Below are positions 33,153 through 45,660 of a stretch of DNA of 64,000 nt, piece after piece (the stretch's first letter is position 1; each line of letters starts with the position of its first letter). Made by a program: the position numbers and the translations under genes. The notes beneath the pieces are model-generated. The model did no database searches. It saw nothing but the letters and a program-made list of their open reading frames with translations, and had not been told where the DNA came from. Origin of the DNA: Daldinia sp. FL1419 (Eukaryota; Ascomycota; Sordariomycetes; Xylariales; Hypoxylaceae); contig MU623340.1 in the NCBI GenBank assembly GCA_025201765.1, forward strand, positions 248,001 through 312,000, given 5' to 3'.

Positions 33153-35828
33153 TTAGATTCGTCCGCCGGGAACAGCGCCGGGAAGAGGCGTCACGCTAGG
33201 GAACAGCGCGAGCGGAGCGGCGTGGCTGCGGCTCGTAGTCCGGGCACGACGGCGGCCCTTGGGGGGTCCCTGGGCGGCTGGGGGTGCGGCCGCTGCTACC
33301 GGCGCCGGGGCTACGGGCTTGGACTCGGCTACCGCAGCGGGAGGAGCATCAGAGATAGCCTGCGTGAGCAGGCCAGCGTGGGACTGGGTCCGTCCGTGTC
33401 GCTCGCGAGTAGGCTCCTGCTGCTTCGGCGAGACATCGTCATCGAATCTAAACGACGTCATCGGCGTCATCGGCGTCGTGGCCTGGGTAGGCGAAACGAC
33501 GACCATAGGATCGCTCTCGCTGATGGGCTTGGACAGGATGTGCTGCGCCGAGTCGCGTCCCTGCCAGCTCGACATGCTGCTGCCGGTCCATCGGGTGAAG
33601 CCCGTCGACGTCGAAGTCGTTGACTTGTGCCGGCTGGATGTCATGGAGTGCTCTGAGAACCGGGAGTCCGTGGTCGAAGCGCTGGAGCGGGCGTTGGAGG
33701 GCTTCAGGTTCTTGCCGAATTTGATGATGGGCTCGTCGAGCGTGTTTCCTTGGATGACGAGTTCGTCGTCGGAGCTGTCGTCGTCGAGCTCTTCCCGCTC
33801 GTACTGCAGCATTTGCTGGTGGTAGTCGTCTGGGATGAGCAGGGACGGGGACAAGCCGAAAGCTTGCGATTCCTTGAAGTTGCGCTCCGGGGATTGGGGG
33901 CGGGAGCCTTCCCGTAGGAGCTGTGCGGAACTTTCCCGACGGGGAAGAGAGAAGTTAGACGTGACGGGGACGGAGAGGTTGGGTGTTAGAGCTTCTTGGG
34001 ATCCCATGCTGGACATTTGGCTGGCTGGGCTTAGGATGGGCACGTCTTGGCTTCCGGGAGATAGGAAGGCATCTGAAAGACGGGGGTAGGTAACCACGGT
34101 TTCGGACTGGCTTGCTAACGAATGGCCGCCTAACGATTGACCCCCTATCGAGTAGTCCCTCATTAACCGGCCGCGCACTTGCTCCGGATATAATATATCA
34201 CATGACGGTCGTTCCCAGGCGTAGTCGCAGCTCGCTTCGGCTTCGTGCTCGTAACAGTAATCAATGTCGTCTTCCCAGCTATCACCACCGAATTCATCGA
34301 TAGAGGGCTCGCGAGCGTTCGGGAACGTCCGCTGGGTGCCAAAGTCGAATTTACCGAGGGTGTCCGAGGCGTTGCTCGTCGTCCGCTTCATGGAGAATTG
34401 GCGTAGTAAAGGCACCGATACGCTGCCCCGGAGGGAAGAGTGGTTGCTCGCGACGCTCATCCGGGATCGGGACGGGCGACTTTGCGCGTGGTGTTCCTCT
34501 TCCTCCGGGACATCGGGCAAGGAGCTTATGCTGTTGCTTAGGGGCCAGGCGACCTCTTCGGCCGTGCTTTTAGCGTGGGGCGCCCCGGAACGCGGCGACG
34601 GCTCTTCGTATTCTGACTCCATCACGGGGGAGACTAGGGGCTTGTGCGGAGTCTGTGCTCGCGTTGGCGAGCTGGGTGCAAACGGCTGCGGATTTCGGAA
34701 GCTGATACTCGTTCCGGGACGGTCTATGGATGCCCCTGATATGGATCCATACCTATCGTGTCGTGCCGAGGATCGACTGGATGTCCTAGGAGGTAGGTTG
34801 ACGGCTTGTTGTGGGGGTTGCGCATGTTGCTGCTGTATTTGTTGTACCAGAGGCGCCATACTGCTCTCTCCTATCGGAGATCTAGGTGGACGAGGCGGCG
34901 GAACACGAATCTTATCCTGCGACATTGAGCGCTTCGCTAATCGTATCGGCGGTATCGGAGGCGGTTGTGATACTCGTAAGTGTGTTCCGTCGGCATTCAG
35001 TCCTACTGATGGGTCTTCTTGGTGATAGAAGGACTCGGAGGAGTAACTTTGTACTCGAGACTCTCCGTTCGGGAGGCCTTCTAAGAACGCCTCGGTATGT
35101 CGTCGTCCTCCTTGTATGCTTGAGAATTCCGATACAAGCTCTAGGCGGTTCGTCTGGTCCAGGTCGGGAACGCTATCCTTGTGCGTGTGTGTGAGATGTT
35201 GGAAGTTATAAGGTCCCGAGATCTGTAACTTCTTCCCACCCGATGCGCTAGGTTCTCCTCTCAGTGCTCTCCGTCGCGTAAATACCGACTGGATGAAGTG
35301 CTGTTGCTCCTTGGGCTCATTCGCCGTCGATACCTCAGTCGCGTCCAACGAACTGTTGGAACTACCCTGATCACTACTTCCCCTGCGCAGTTTACCCTTG
35401 CGGTTGAAGATGCCCTTTCCGAAGAATTGTAAGCTGTCAGGCCGTTCGTGCGAAGGTGTACCCGCGGACGAGGACCGTTGAGACGGATTCCTCGATAATC
35501 CAAGACTTTCCCGGCTCTGGTTCCACGATTGCCTATCCGAGTTCGCCGAAAGACGCGAGGATGACCCCGACGACATGGTTAGTTCGCTTCGGTGCTTATC
35601 ACCGCTCGAGTTGCGCTTGACGTGATTGCTGAATACGTGGATGCGCTCCGGCGAGGGTGGCGCGTCCATTGTCGATTCGAGGATGTTGCCAATGCTGTGG
35701 GAGCGTTGGCTAATAGGCGCGTTGGGAGCAAGAGCCGACGAAGCGTAGCTATTCTCAGGGGCTTGAGATAGGGCACTAGTCGTAACTCTAGAGCGTGGCT
35801 CCTTGCCGTATGAATTAGACGAATACAT
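33153..35828 (-). CDS. CRIB-motif protein, candidate Cdc42/Rac effector
   Basis: Single-exon frame of 891 residues, extremely rich in Ser, Pro and Arg and probably disordered. One recognisable module stands out: a CRIB-type motif at residues 203-216 (ISGPYNFQHLTHTH), matching the consensus ISxPxxFxHxxHxG except that the final Gly is His. It is preceded by a basic stretch (FTRRRALRG, GGKK), as in true Cdc42/Rac-binding proteins. Other visible pieces are proline clusters (PPPIPPIR, VPPPRPPRSPIGE) that could bind SH3 domains, an acidic conserved-looking patch with Cys and Trp (EDDIDYCYEHEAEASCDYAW) near residues 520-540, and an acidic DDDSSDDELVIQGN. No kinase domain is present, so it is not a PAK. 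A role in cell polarity or septation as a Gic-like scaffold is inference. Confidence 0.78.
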   Translation of the reverse strand: MYSSNSYGKEPRSRVTTSALSQAPENSYASSALAPNAPISQRSHSIGNILESTMDAPPSPERIHVFSNHVKRNSSGDKHRSELTMSSGSSSRLSANSDRQSWNQSRESLGLSRNPSQRSSSAGTPSHERPDSLQFFGKGIFNRKGKLRRGSSDQGSSNSSLDATEVSTANEPKEQQHFIQSVFTRRRALRGEPSASGGKKLQISGPYNFQHLTHTHKDSVPDLDQTNRLELVSEFSSIQGGRRHTEAFLEGLPNGESRVQSYSSESFYHQEDPSVGLNADGTHLRVSQPPPIPPIRLAKRSMSQDKIRVPPPRPPRSPIGESSMAPLVQQIQQQHAQPPQQAVNLPPRTSSRSSARHDRYGSISGASIDRPGTSISFRNPQPFAPSSPTRAQTPHKPLVSPVMESEYEEPSPRSGAPHAKSTAEEVAWPLSNSISSLPDVPEEEEHHAQSRPSRSRMSVASNHSSLRGSVSVPLLRQFSMKRTTSNASDTLGKFDFGTQRTFPNAREPSIDEFGGDSWEDDIDYCYEHEAEASCDYAWERPSCDILYPEQVRGRLMRDYSIGGQSLGGHSLASQSETVVTYPRLSDAFLSPGSQDVPILSPASQMSSMGSQEALTPNLSVPVTSNFSLPRRESSAQLLREGSRPQSPERNFKESQAFGLSPSLLIPDDYHQQMLQYEREELDDDSSDDELVIQGNTLDEPIIKFGKNLKPSNARSSASTTDSRFSEHSMTSSRHKSTTSTSTGFTRWTGSSMSSWQGRDSAQHILSKPISESDPMVVVSPTQATTPMTPMTSFRFDDDVSPKQQEPTRERHGRTQSHAGLLTQAISDAPPAAVAESKPVAPAPVAAAAPPAAQGPPKGRRRARTTSRSHAAPLALFPSVTPLPGAVPGGRI

Positions 35829-36175
35829 TCTTTAGAAGATCTTATTCTCTGTATAAGTCTAACGCAAGTGATGCGCCCAGCCTATTCCCACGTACCGATT
35901 AAGTCGAACAAGCTCGACCCGGGAGTTTCAAGAGGTTCCCGTGTGTCGTTGTTGATTCGAGATATTTCGAGTATCGTGAGAGGCTCTGCGAGCAGCGCAG
36001 GTAACCACGAGAGAACTGTGGGGGCGGTGTGGCAGGCCACTTCTGTTTCCGTCAGGGAGATTGGCTATGGATATAAAGAACTGACGCGATGGAGGTATAG
36101 TGGAGGGTGCCCTGTCAATATGTACCTCGAATTATCATGCAACTATGTTTTGGTCGAGGGTAGGATTGGATGTAA

Positions 36176-36206
36176 CAGGGTATCAGGGTATCAGGGTATC
36201 AGGGAA
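36176..36206. repeat. Tandem repeat, unit TATCAGGG
   Basis: About four near-perfect copies of an 8-bp unit, upstream of the CRIB gene start (about 350 bp). Confidence 0.85.
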
Positions 36207-36762
36207 TATAGACAGGGGTGTAAGAGGGTCGTTGGTCGGTAAAAGTGAGAGACGTCCTGTTACGCCTTAGTTGGATCCCTTGGCTTTTGCTTGGCTGTGG
36301 TCCCAGTTGAATTTCCGTACCTAGTGTAATAGGTAGTAGTGTAGGTACTTGTAGGAAATCCTGACGAGTATTGTTCAAATGTATCGTGGATCTGTTCAAC
36401 AGCAGAGCAGGATTTGCTTGTAATAGGTATTCCTCTGCTTCGTTTTCCGGGGTTTGAACGGGAGAATAGAACGAAAGAAAATAGAAATAAATCGTGAAAG
36501 GTCGGAGCCAAGAAAAACATATGCTAAAGTGTGCTTTAAAGAGTAAAAGATGCTTCAAATGATGGTGGCGACTCCTATTCGCATCTCGTTATTCTTCAAG
36601 CCCCGAATACGACCAAAGGCTTGTCAAATCAGCTTTATGTGATAGTTCACACTTGGGAACGGTTATCAAGGATTTATAAGAATTATAAGAAATATCATTG
36701 GAGCCCGTCAAACTCGAGGATACACAACATAGGCGAGAACGTTTATGTGCACTCTTGTCCCT

Positions 36763-36820
36763 CCTTGGGTCCTTGGGGACTTGGGGACTTGGGGCCTTGG
36801 GGTTTTGGATCCTTGGGCTG
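36763..36820. repeat. Degenerate tandem repeat, unit about CTTGGGGA
   Basis: Five to six imperfect copies of a CTTGGGG-containing unit of 8-10 bp. G-rich on the plus strand; the runs of four Gs could support a G-quadruplex, which is inference. Confidence 0.75.
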
Positions 36821-38743
36821 CCTTTGGTTTTCCAGGGTTTATGAAAGTCGATATCCGGAGCCGATGCTGTGATCCCAAACGCTCTCGTTGGGCGCCGGCA
36901 ATTGAAAATCAGAGTAGTCCGATGCCGATATATTGGCTGTACAATATGCAGAATATGCAGGTACAATCAAGAGGCGTCCGGGTTAAGCCAAGAACCAGTC
37001 ATATAACGGTATTGGATGGGACTTTGCGTAAAGAATTTCGGACACGTTCCGAAGAACCAGAGATAGTCGTCACCTTTTTTTTTTTTTTTTTTTTTTTCCT
37101 CTTGCTTCCGGAAACTTTTTACTTGTCAATCATAGACCACTAATACCCGTCGACGATAATATTCTCCTCCCCCCAAGAAATATTCGATAGCCGCGAAGTC
37201 TTGGTTTCCGGCTATCTCTACCCCCTAGGTCCTCTTCCTACCTAGGTAAGCAAGTAAAAGATTCGTCGATGGGCTTGGCCGAGGATAATAAGCTTCGTGT
37301 TCGAGGAATCGATCTGGTGCGGCAACCGTCAGATCTGCTTTACCTGGGATAAGTGAGATTCAGATCAGCAACTGATGAGGTAAAGCCACATCTTGAAAGC
37401 CTAGGGGAAGAAAAAGGACAGGACACGATCTAGGTATTGTATAAAACAACCCGGGCAGTGTGGGGAACTCTGTTCTCGAGCACAACATCGTGACGACTAC
37501 GCTTACGCCTATGCCATATTGCCCTCTCTTTCTCCTTCTTTCTTTTTTTTTTTTTTCTCTCTCCCTTTCTTGACTTCAAGTACATAGGAAGCGGCGCTCG
37601 TGCGAATGGGTTCCCGATGATCAGCATCTCCTACTTCCCGTCCAAATTTACCAGCATTCAGGGTCTTGATATCCCCTGCGACCCCCGTCTCTCCACTGAA
37701 GATGAATCCTTGTTACACTGCAGTCTAGTTACAGCCAAATTCGGTACACTCGTACATATGTAGTAGGCCATAGGTAGTATGTAGTAGGTAGGCCATTCCC
37801 ATTCCTCGACTGGGTAGTACGGTACGAAACAGGAGAAAACCCACAAAGCTTAGGCCCGTCTCAGGATGACTTCGAACACTTTGTCGACGGATAAAAAAAG
37901 GCATACGTATAAAAGACAGTTTTATATACAAGGTGTAGTATGCAAGTGTTTTTTGCATGGTTATGGACAAGACGGGCCAAGCTAACGGGATGATATTCTT
38001 TGGATCGTTTTGACTTAGTTATTAAGTGTAAAGACGTACCTTATTGATCCAAGTGCGTATAAGTCGTATAAATCGTATAAATCGAGATGGCTGAAAAAGA
38101 TACCGCGGCGCCGCAGTTAAGCATGCTAGAAACGTGCGTCTATAACTTTACGATCCTTCTGGTACGCCCTCTTATTTTGATTGGACCTTGATTGGACCTC
38201 GATCAGATAAATGGAGCACGTTGACGCACGCGCAGAAAGTATGGAATTGTTCGACTCGACCGTGTGCCCGGATATAATAAAATACGATTGTGTTATATTC
38301 GATTTATGTACCTAGGTAGGTATGTACAGGCCGGCCTGAATTAGTCGTCTTTGATAAGTCGCCTTTTTTTTAAGAAATACGTCCGTATGTTGTAATCTCG
38401 GTCGTAGAGGTATAAATGTCATAAGGGAAATGTGACGTGTGGTTTAAACATGTAGGTATGTAAACGCTTTTCGCCCGCCAGGAGATCGGAATTAGAAGTT
38501 GGGACAGAAACATGAAACGAAACAAACACAAAGCAGAGGAACGGGGTGTCAACTAGTATCTGTCAACGTCAAACAAAATAGTAGCTTAGATCGTCCTCGA
38601 CGGCTCCATCGTGGCTCAATTGCCGTGGGTCGTGGGTCACGATTAGGGGGGCAGTGAGCTAGCTTGAGGAGTTTATATACATAGCAGCTCACTGTAGTCA
38701 ACTGCCTGTCAAAGCTAGCCTCTACGGCACCACTTCTCATGCC

Positions 38744-38794
38744 TGTTGACTGTTGACTATTGACCGTTGACTGTTGATTGTTGACTGATGACTG
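38744..38794. repeat. Tandem repeat, unit GTTGACT
   Basis: Roughly seven copies of a 7-bp unit with point differences. The TTGAC core equals a W-box-like sequence, but no function is implied. Confidence 0.8.
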
Positions 38795-40240
38795 CATCTA
38801 ACATCTAACACATGTATCTACCTAAGCTACCTAAGCTGGTACCTAATAAGATCCCATCGATGGCTTTCTAGCCGCCCTTAATAATAATAATCTTCTAATC
38901 TTTCAAATCTAGATGGTATTTTTATTGTCGTTTATCGCAAAGTACCACACCATACCATACGATGCGAGTAACGATACCGTCGATGGGTGGTCAGATCCAA
39001 GCTGTTTAGTTACCATTAAAGAAGTCCTATCATCCCCCAAGGCTACCCAGTTAGTATTTTAGTTATTACCCAGCAACAGCGTTACCCATGATGGCCCTTA
39101 GGCCTAAATTGAGTTTCAAGCAACCCGACACGCGAAATATGACAAGGGTTCTACATGGTACTGGTATCTCCAATTCATGTAAAGCACAGTCCGCATGCAA
39201 GTGTTTGCATTTTCTTTTCTTTTTGGGAGAGATAAGGGGAAAAAACGAAAGAGAGTTTTACGTTTGGTAACTATTTGGACCGACGACATTTTATGTCCTA
39301 AGGTCCCCGTCGGTATATGAGCGTAAAAATCTCAACTCCCTGTTCGAAGCAAACATTACCATCTTACTCATATTAACTTTAAGCAGCGATCTGAGGTGCG
39401 ATTTTCGCTTGTAGCTCTAGCGGACCAATAAGGCAAAAGATACCCTACCTAAAGAAGCAACTAATAAGACATGAAAGAAAGAGCTTAGGTTAGAAGCGTT
39501 GACGACATTTGGGCTACATACAAAGCAAAGTCGAGCAAGCCACTTACAACACTAGAATACTAACGTTAGAAGACTAGGCTGGCCGGCTTGGCTAAGCTGA
39601 TGAAGAAGACTAGCAGACCGCGGAATATACCCTTAGGTTTGAAAACGAGACAACCCACTTAGGATATATCTAGGATATACCTTGCACCTTCGTACATAAG
39701 ATGCAGGCACAACGGCTCCAGAGCTGGCGAATGTCGTGGGGCTTGTCTTTGAGCTGCGTGGGCGACTGTGTGACTGGGTGATAGTAGTGACAGACCCAAG
39801 AGCTTGGGTCCATCTTTTAAGATTCTTAACAAATCTCTCGGTTTTTTTCTTTTTTTTTCCTTTTTTTTCTTTTCCATTTCTTCTTAATGCTGACTCCTTT
39901 TTTTCGGCTACTCAACCGCATTACGATACGCAATCTCGGCAATGAAGACCTTTTTTTCTAGCTTATTTCCTAACACGTCCCTAACTGGTTCCCAGCTGGT
40001 CCCTAACTTGTTTCTAATGCCTTCTTAATAACCGTCCTGCAGGTCGAATACTCTGGGTATCCTTACTATCCTCACTGTGAGAATGCACTAATACGACCGA
40101 ATTACGTGGACAATACGAAATTAACTTATCCACACCCATCTCGAATAGTTTACTGCAGTAAGCGCTCGCCGTCTTCCACTATGGCCCTTATGGCCTTCGT
40201 TTCCCGCGTAACTCATTAGACGTGGAAAAGGGGGAATAAG

Positions 40241-40285
40241 CCACGAGGCACCACAAAGCACCACAGAGCACCACAGAGCACCACG
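40241..40285. repeat. Tandem repeat, unit ACCACAGAGC
   Basis: About four and a half copies of a 10-bp unit with few mismatches. Confidence 0.85.
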
Positions 40286-40868
40286 GCTTCAGTGCTATGG
40301 TACTATTAAGGCTTCAAAATTGGTGGCTATTATTGGGCCGCGGAAACTGACTGCGACGATCCGCTGAAAAGCACTTGGGCTAACGAGTCTAAGCGTCCGG
40401 AATACCCCTGGGTTCTAGTGTATCCGGTGTATCTTGGAAAGAAAACCCCTACGGTCCCTGAATGCTGAATGGTTCTCCAGATACGCTCCACGGCTCATGA
40501 ATCGCGAGGCGTCGGTTTCTTAACCGTATTGAGGTAATGATCAACCAAATTTGCTCCTCTCGGAGGTTATGTTCTCGTAGATAGGCCGATTACACAATAC
40601 ATGGCCGTCTTCCAATGTGGAGGGAATCGGCTCGTGTAACTGCCACAAGCTTACCGGAAAAGCTACCACAGTGAAATATTTGGGCATAATTTGGGTCATT
40701 TTTGGGGGGGGAGGGGGACCGTACCGTAATATTTCTGTGCAAGGAACCTAGTCGTACCCTACCAGGCCTACCCGCATTTGACAGCCCACCGGGTCCCAGC
40801 ACCGGACGCTTAGGTCTATTAATGACTTGTTAATGGCAGGGAATTAATACCATAGGTACCTCATGGTA

Positions 40869-40912
40869 GGGAACGACAGGGAACGACAGGGAACGACAGG
40901 GAACGACAGGGA
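40869..40912. repeat. Tandem repeat, unit GGAACGACAG
   Basis: Four perfect copies of a 10-bp unit plus a partial fifth, which points to recent expansion. Confidence 0.9.
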
Positions 40913-43900
40913 AGATGATGACTTGCTTAAAACCCTAGGAAGATTCGGCATCGGCCGCCGAGCAAAAAAGAAAACAGTTATTTTACCTGCACCAGACAGG
41001 TCAAACTGACCACAGCCTGTACATAAACACGCAAATAATCAATAACATAACTTCCATTAGACAATTAATCGGCGAGACGGCTTGCGAGAGGCATCAGACC
41101 GAAGACTACTGCACAATATACTGCATAGTACCTAGCCTAACTCCGATGAGATGCATTACATACCTAGGTAGGTTAGGTAGTAGGTATGTAGAGCAAACCT
41201 TGCCATCATTGGACACGGCACGTTTGCTATTAAACGGATCGTTTTTGCAGAATTGGTGCAGTGCGTATGCGTATTTTTTCTGCTGCAAGCTTCGTCAGTG
41301 TGTTTTTAACCCCCCTTACCGCGTGCATATGCCCATGTATGTCCATGTATGTCCCACTGTCCCAGATGTCATCGAAGACCATTTGGAACTGAGTGTTTAG
41401 TGGTCCCAAGAGTCGACTCGCTTGGGAGAATTGTTCCAAGCCGTCGGGATCCTAGCAGATCGACGTCGTCACCTCCCCCAGGCTAAACAACTTACATAGT
41501 AAACAGATATCAACATTATATTCGACGACGTAAGATAGAGTAAATGTTTATTAACTGTCATCATAATAACCCATGCTAGTAATAAAGGGATATGCATGCG
41601 GTAATATAAAAACATATTAAAATGTAGATAAGCGTATACGGATCGGACTGGGCGGAAATGGGAGTTAATTTTCAACGATTCACGGCCTAATTAGGATACC
41701 ATAGTAAGAATACAAGCATACCCAGGTAGGAATCCTCCCGCTTTTCTAATAACGACTAGTATTACCTTGAGAACACGGCAACCAAATCTAGGAAAAGGCG
41801 AATCCTCCAAAGAGCCTGCTACAGTATATGCAGCACAGGGCGATCCGCTAAGAGAATTCTTCAACTCGACTATCTTTAAACTAGCAAATACAACCCAACC
41901 TACACTACGACATGGTTGAGATCAGCGCTATGAAATTTTTATTTTATTTATTTTTCGTCGTGTCATGTCATACGGTGATAGTTGCCAGCTGCAAGTAATC
42001 CCTGATATAAGCACTCCAAAAGCTTACCTTTCCCTTCCAACCCACCCATTCCGAGATATGTACAATACAATGACATTATTCATGATCCCCCTCCAAACTG
42101 CCGGTAGCCGGTAGCCGGTAGCCATTAGCCTCCGGGGTTGAATCGAGGGAGGTAAGTTTAAACCTGGGGTCTTATCTTCCAAGTTACCTATTCGGATAGC
42201 TCAGGTCATGAGACTCGCATCTGCTGCGAGTCCATCCTGGTCCTAGCCAAAACAGTAGGCGAGCGATGCCACTTTGGTCAAGACAGGACAGGACAGGATA
42301 GGTATCCTAGCTACATCACATCACACACAGATCTCGTCTCCCTAGCAGCGGGGAGGGAAGGGGGAGAAGAGCACCGGCTGTCTGTTGCGGCTCCGCCATC
42401 TAGGTGAGTATCTCGCTCGGGGAGTTATTGCGCCCATCTATCGAGATCCCGGGGGGGCATGGACGTTGTTTTGGGCTGCACGTCGATTCGCTGCGAGGGA
42501 AAAGGGAACAGCCAAACGGGTTCGCCTCAAGATGGGAAAAAAAGCAAACATTTCCTAAACCCCTCCCTGGCAGCCCAATTACGGTTGCAATCTTGTCGAG
42601 GAGCTTAAACGTTTAGGCTTGGTACCGTAGGTTAGGGTACGTAGGTGTTATGGATTGTAGGCTCACTAGTATGTGACATTGTACCGGTCTCTCTATTCGT
42701 ATAGTTATATGATAGTTGACCTAGGTAGAGAGCCAGAGGCCAGAAGCCGGACTAGCAATAGCATGATACAACGACAAATAGTTGCGGCGTTTGAACTTAC
42801 AGCTTATTAGTCTAGTTTCGTATGTAGCAGTCTGAATACCGCCGAGTAGCAATTGCATGATAGTCCGCAAGCATTGGTATATCGTAGCAACAACATATAG
42901 CTACCCCTTCCCCTTCCCCTTTTGTCTCTGCCTCTTTTAACTATGGTACTTCGTACTCTATCGTTGCGTCGGCTTACACGTGCACTGACCTCAGCGTCGC
43001 AATCCCCAACCCCGTAGACCCTGGTCCCCTCCAGCCTTTTCTGGTTATCTGAATCAACACCGTCGAGTTTAAGACAGCGGGATATTTCTCAAGAAACTCC
43101 CGCGCGGGTCACAAGTTTCGAGCCTTGCTTTTCATCTTCGTTTTTCCTTCCCTAGCGTAGTATTCCCCTTACTTTTTAATATTTTTTTTTCTTTTTTCAA
43201 CGCCCAGCCCCGATTTGAACGACCCTAGAATTTACCTATCGTACATAGCTCGACGCCGTCTGTGCGTAGCGCCACCTGCGGAAAAATACCTAAGTACGCT
43301 ACCTAACACTACCTGAAGAGGTATTCATTAGTAACGTTAGTAGGCGTAGCGTAGAATCTTCGCGGAACCAGAACGCATGCGGCTGGGACCACGCCGGTTG
43401 TTTAGGGATTGGGGGTTCACCCTGGTTCCAACAATCACGCTTCTGCACTGCATGCTAAATCCCACGAGACTAAGAGGCTTCCGTGCAGTAGCGAGGTTTT
43501 CTATTCGATTCGTAGATCAGGGGGGAAGAGAGAAGAATAGGAAGAAGAAAACACCCTCGGCCGTGGAGAATGGCCCAATTCGTAGGGGTCAATTCCGCCG
43601 TATTGTACACTTAGGTAGGTTAGGTTAGCTACAGAACAGCCAAGACAAGTCCCCTATCGCATGTTGAATGGGGATCATAGCGTGCGTATTTCTCCGTTTA
43701 GCATATTTGAAGATAGCTTCGATCGGTTAGCTACCGCTACCTTACCTATACTTTCTGTGGACTCGCTACCAATGGCTTAGCTTCTAGATCATGCACCTCG
43801 ATCGTGTTTGTTTCATCATGTCTCGCAGCGAACGTACGTAGCCGTGTACCGTGGGCGCGCGCGGAATTCTTCGAAGAAGCAAAAAGCAACTCCTACGTAC

Positions 43901-43955
43901 ATTGGATACGATATATCGTTATGCCCGTTAGTTGCCAGGGTTCAGTGTAGCTAAG

Positions 43956-44000
43956 GAGGTAGGTAGCTAGGTAGCTAGGTAGCTAGGTAGCTAGGTAGGT
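43956..44000. repeat. Tandem repeat, unit AGGTAGCT
   Basis: Five or so copies of an 8-bp unit related in sequence to the dispersed TACCTAGGTA palindrome (shared CTAGGTA). Confidence 0.85.
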
Positions 44001-45605
44001 AGACAGTTAGATAGGTATTTTCACGCCTCACTCCGGCACAAGACAAAAAAGCGAATGCACAGCGAGCGGTGTGAAATCGGCTTCCTCCCTCGCATCTTCG
44101 CGCCTTTCTCTAATCAGGCCTCTAGTCACATTCCAGCCCGACTGCAGGCTCCCTTCTACATGCGCTACGCTACTTACGCAGCGCCATCTATGGGTAGGTA
44201 CCTAAACCGTAGATATCAGCCCTCCCGGTACTGCTCCTGCTGCTAAGACACCCCGTGGCGCGGTCCGGGTTAGAGGTTCTATTGCCGGATTTCGGCAGCC
44301 AGCCGGGCCTCGTTACTGCTTTTTCTGCTGGGACGTGCAGCCTCTATCTATCTAGGGCATGTGGACATGTAGGCATTTACCGTTTAGGATTCGGAAGGAC
44401 ATATTTCCTATCGCCACTCCTGTCGCAACTTGGCGGATTTCTAAATCAAGGACCGGCTACTTCATGTTTGTAAATCCAGAAGCTCGCTTTCGCACAGCCC
44501 AACCCAGTCGAGGCCCAGCCCTCTCGTCGTGGGTCGCGAGCTTATACGTTCTACGTCTACATCTACCTTCCACAGTGTTCCTTCTCAACGCGCCAGCATG
44601 TTCCCCGCCAGTGTCGCAGTGCGTTGCGTCCCTCGCGGTATAAGGATTGTAAAGTTTGTAAAGTTTGCCATGTGCCCCGTAGGGCCGCCCGTTGATCATT
44701 ACCGGGAACGACGTCAGCAGGATCCTCCAAAGCGGGCGGGTGATTGCTCTTCGATCCTCACGATCCGACGGCGGGATGTCGTTGTGCGGCGTCCGCTCAG
44801 GTAGGCCTCAACGTGCTAGATTGGCGACTACACGTTTTCCTCGTAGTGGCTATTATGGGAAGGTAGCAATTATGGTCGGCGAGCTGAGAGCGCTGCGTTC
44901 GCTATGCCTGGGTGGGATGTGTATATTCCTCTCCTCCCCTCTTCCCCCCCCCACGTTTGCTACATGGACATCGTAATAAATATACATACCTAGCATAGCA
45001 TGTTCGCGTTTGGTGTCGCAGTTTAGGATTTAACTATACACCTGCCGCTTGAGGAACCGTAGGTACTATATCTCTGTCTGCATATATGTATGTCTGTTTG
45101 CCTGCGGTGCGTGTTTGAGTGCATCTTAGCACCGTTTCGGTAATGGGATGGATGCTATTGGCTTACTTCTTATATCCGCATTGGTCCTTGTTATGCTGAT
45201 AGAATGCCCATTATAGGTCTTGTTTGACGGTGCCTTTCATAGAAAATCGTACAGGATAAACACTACGGCGGCCATCGTCAACACTCAACATTATAAAAAC
45301 CGGAGACGCCGCTAGGTTTGTACGCGCATATGCAAGGATCAAATTACGCCTCTCGCGCTACAAATCCTATTGATCCTACGACGTAACCCATCGGCGTACT
45401 CTCCCTAGCATTTTGGTGCCTGAGAAGAATTTAAAGTACCGACGGCGCAGCACGTGTGCGAAATTCTGAGTAGTTCTGGCGTCTTGTTCTACGCCTCCAA
45501 GAATAACAGACCGCTTCCGGAAGCGCATCTCTGCCATGGGCGTGCTTAGTGGTTACCGTTACACGACGACTCGGATCCGAGAGCTACGATTGGATGCCGA
45601 GACGT

Positions 45606-45660
45606 TATCGTATAGCGTATAGATGCGTATAGATGCGTATAGGTGTGTATAGGTGCGTGT
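45606..45660. repeat. Tandem repeat, unit GCGTATAGAT
   Basis: About five copies of a 10-bp unit, the last ones diverged (GTGTATAGGT). Confidence 0.85.

Noticed and set aside
33123..35194. Long plus-strand open frames opposite the CRIB gene
   Set aside because: They are antisense shadows of a GC-rich, Ser/Arg-biased coding region; the minus frame is one continuous 891-codon reading with a recognisable motif.
42185..42250. tRNA-like segment with GGATAGCTCAGG
   Set aside because: It has a D-arm-like start and a GACTCGCA..TGCGAGTC hairpin but no T-arm or acceptor stem pairing.
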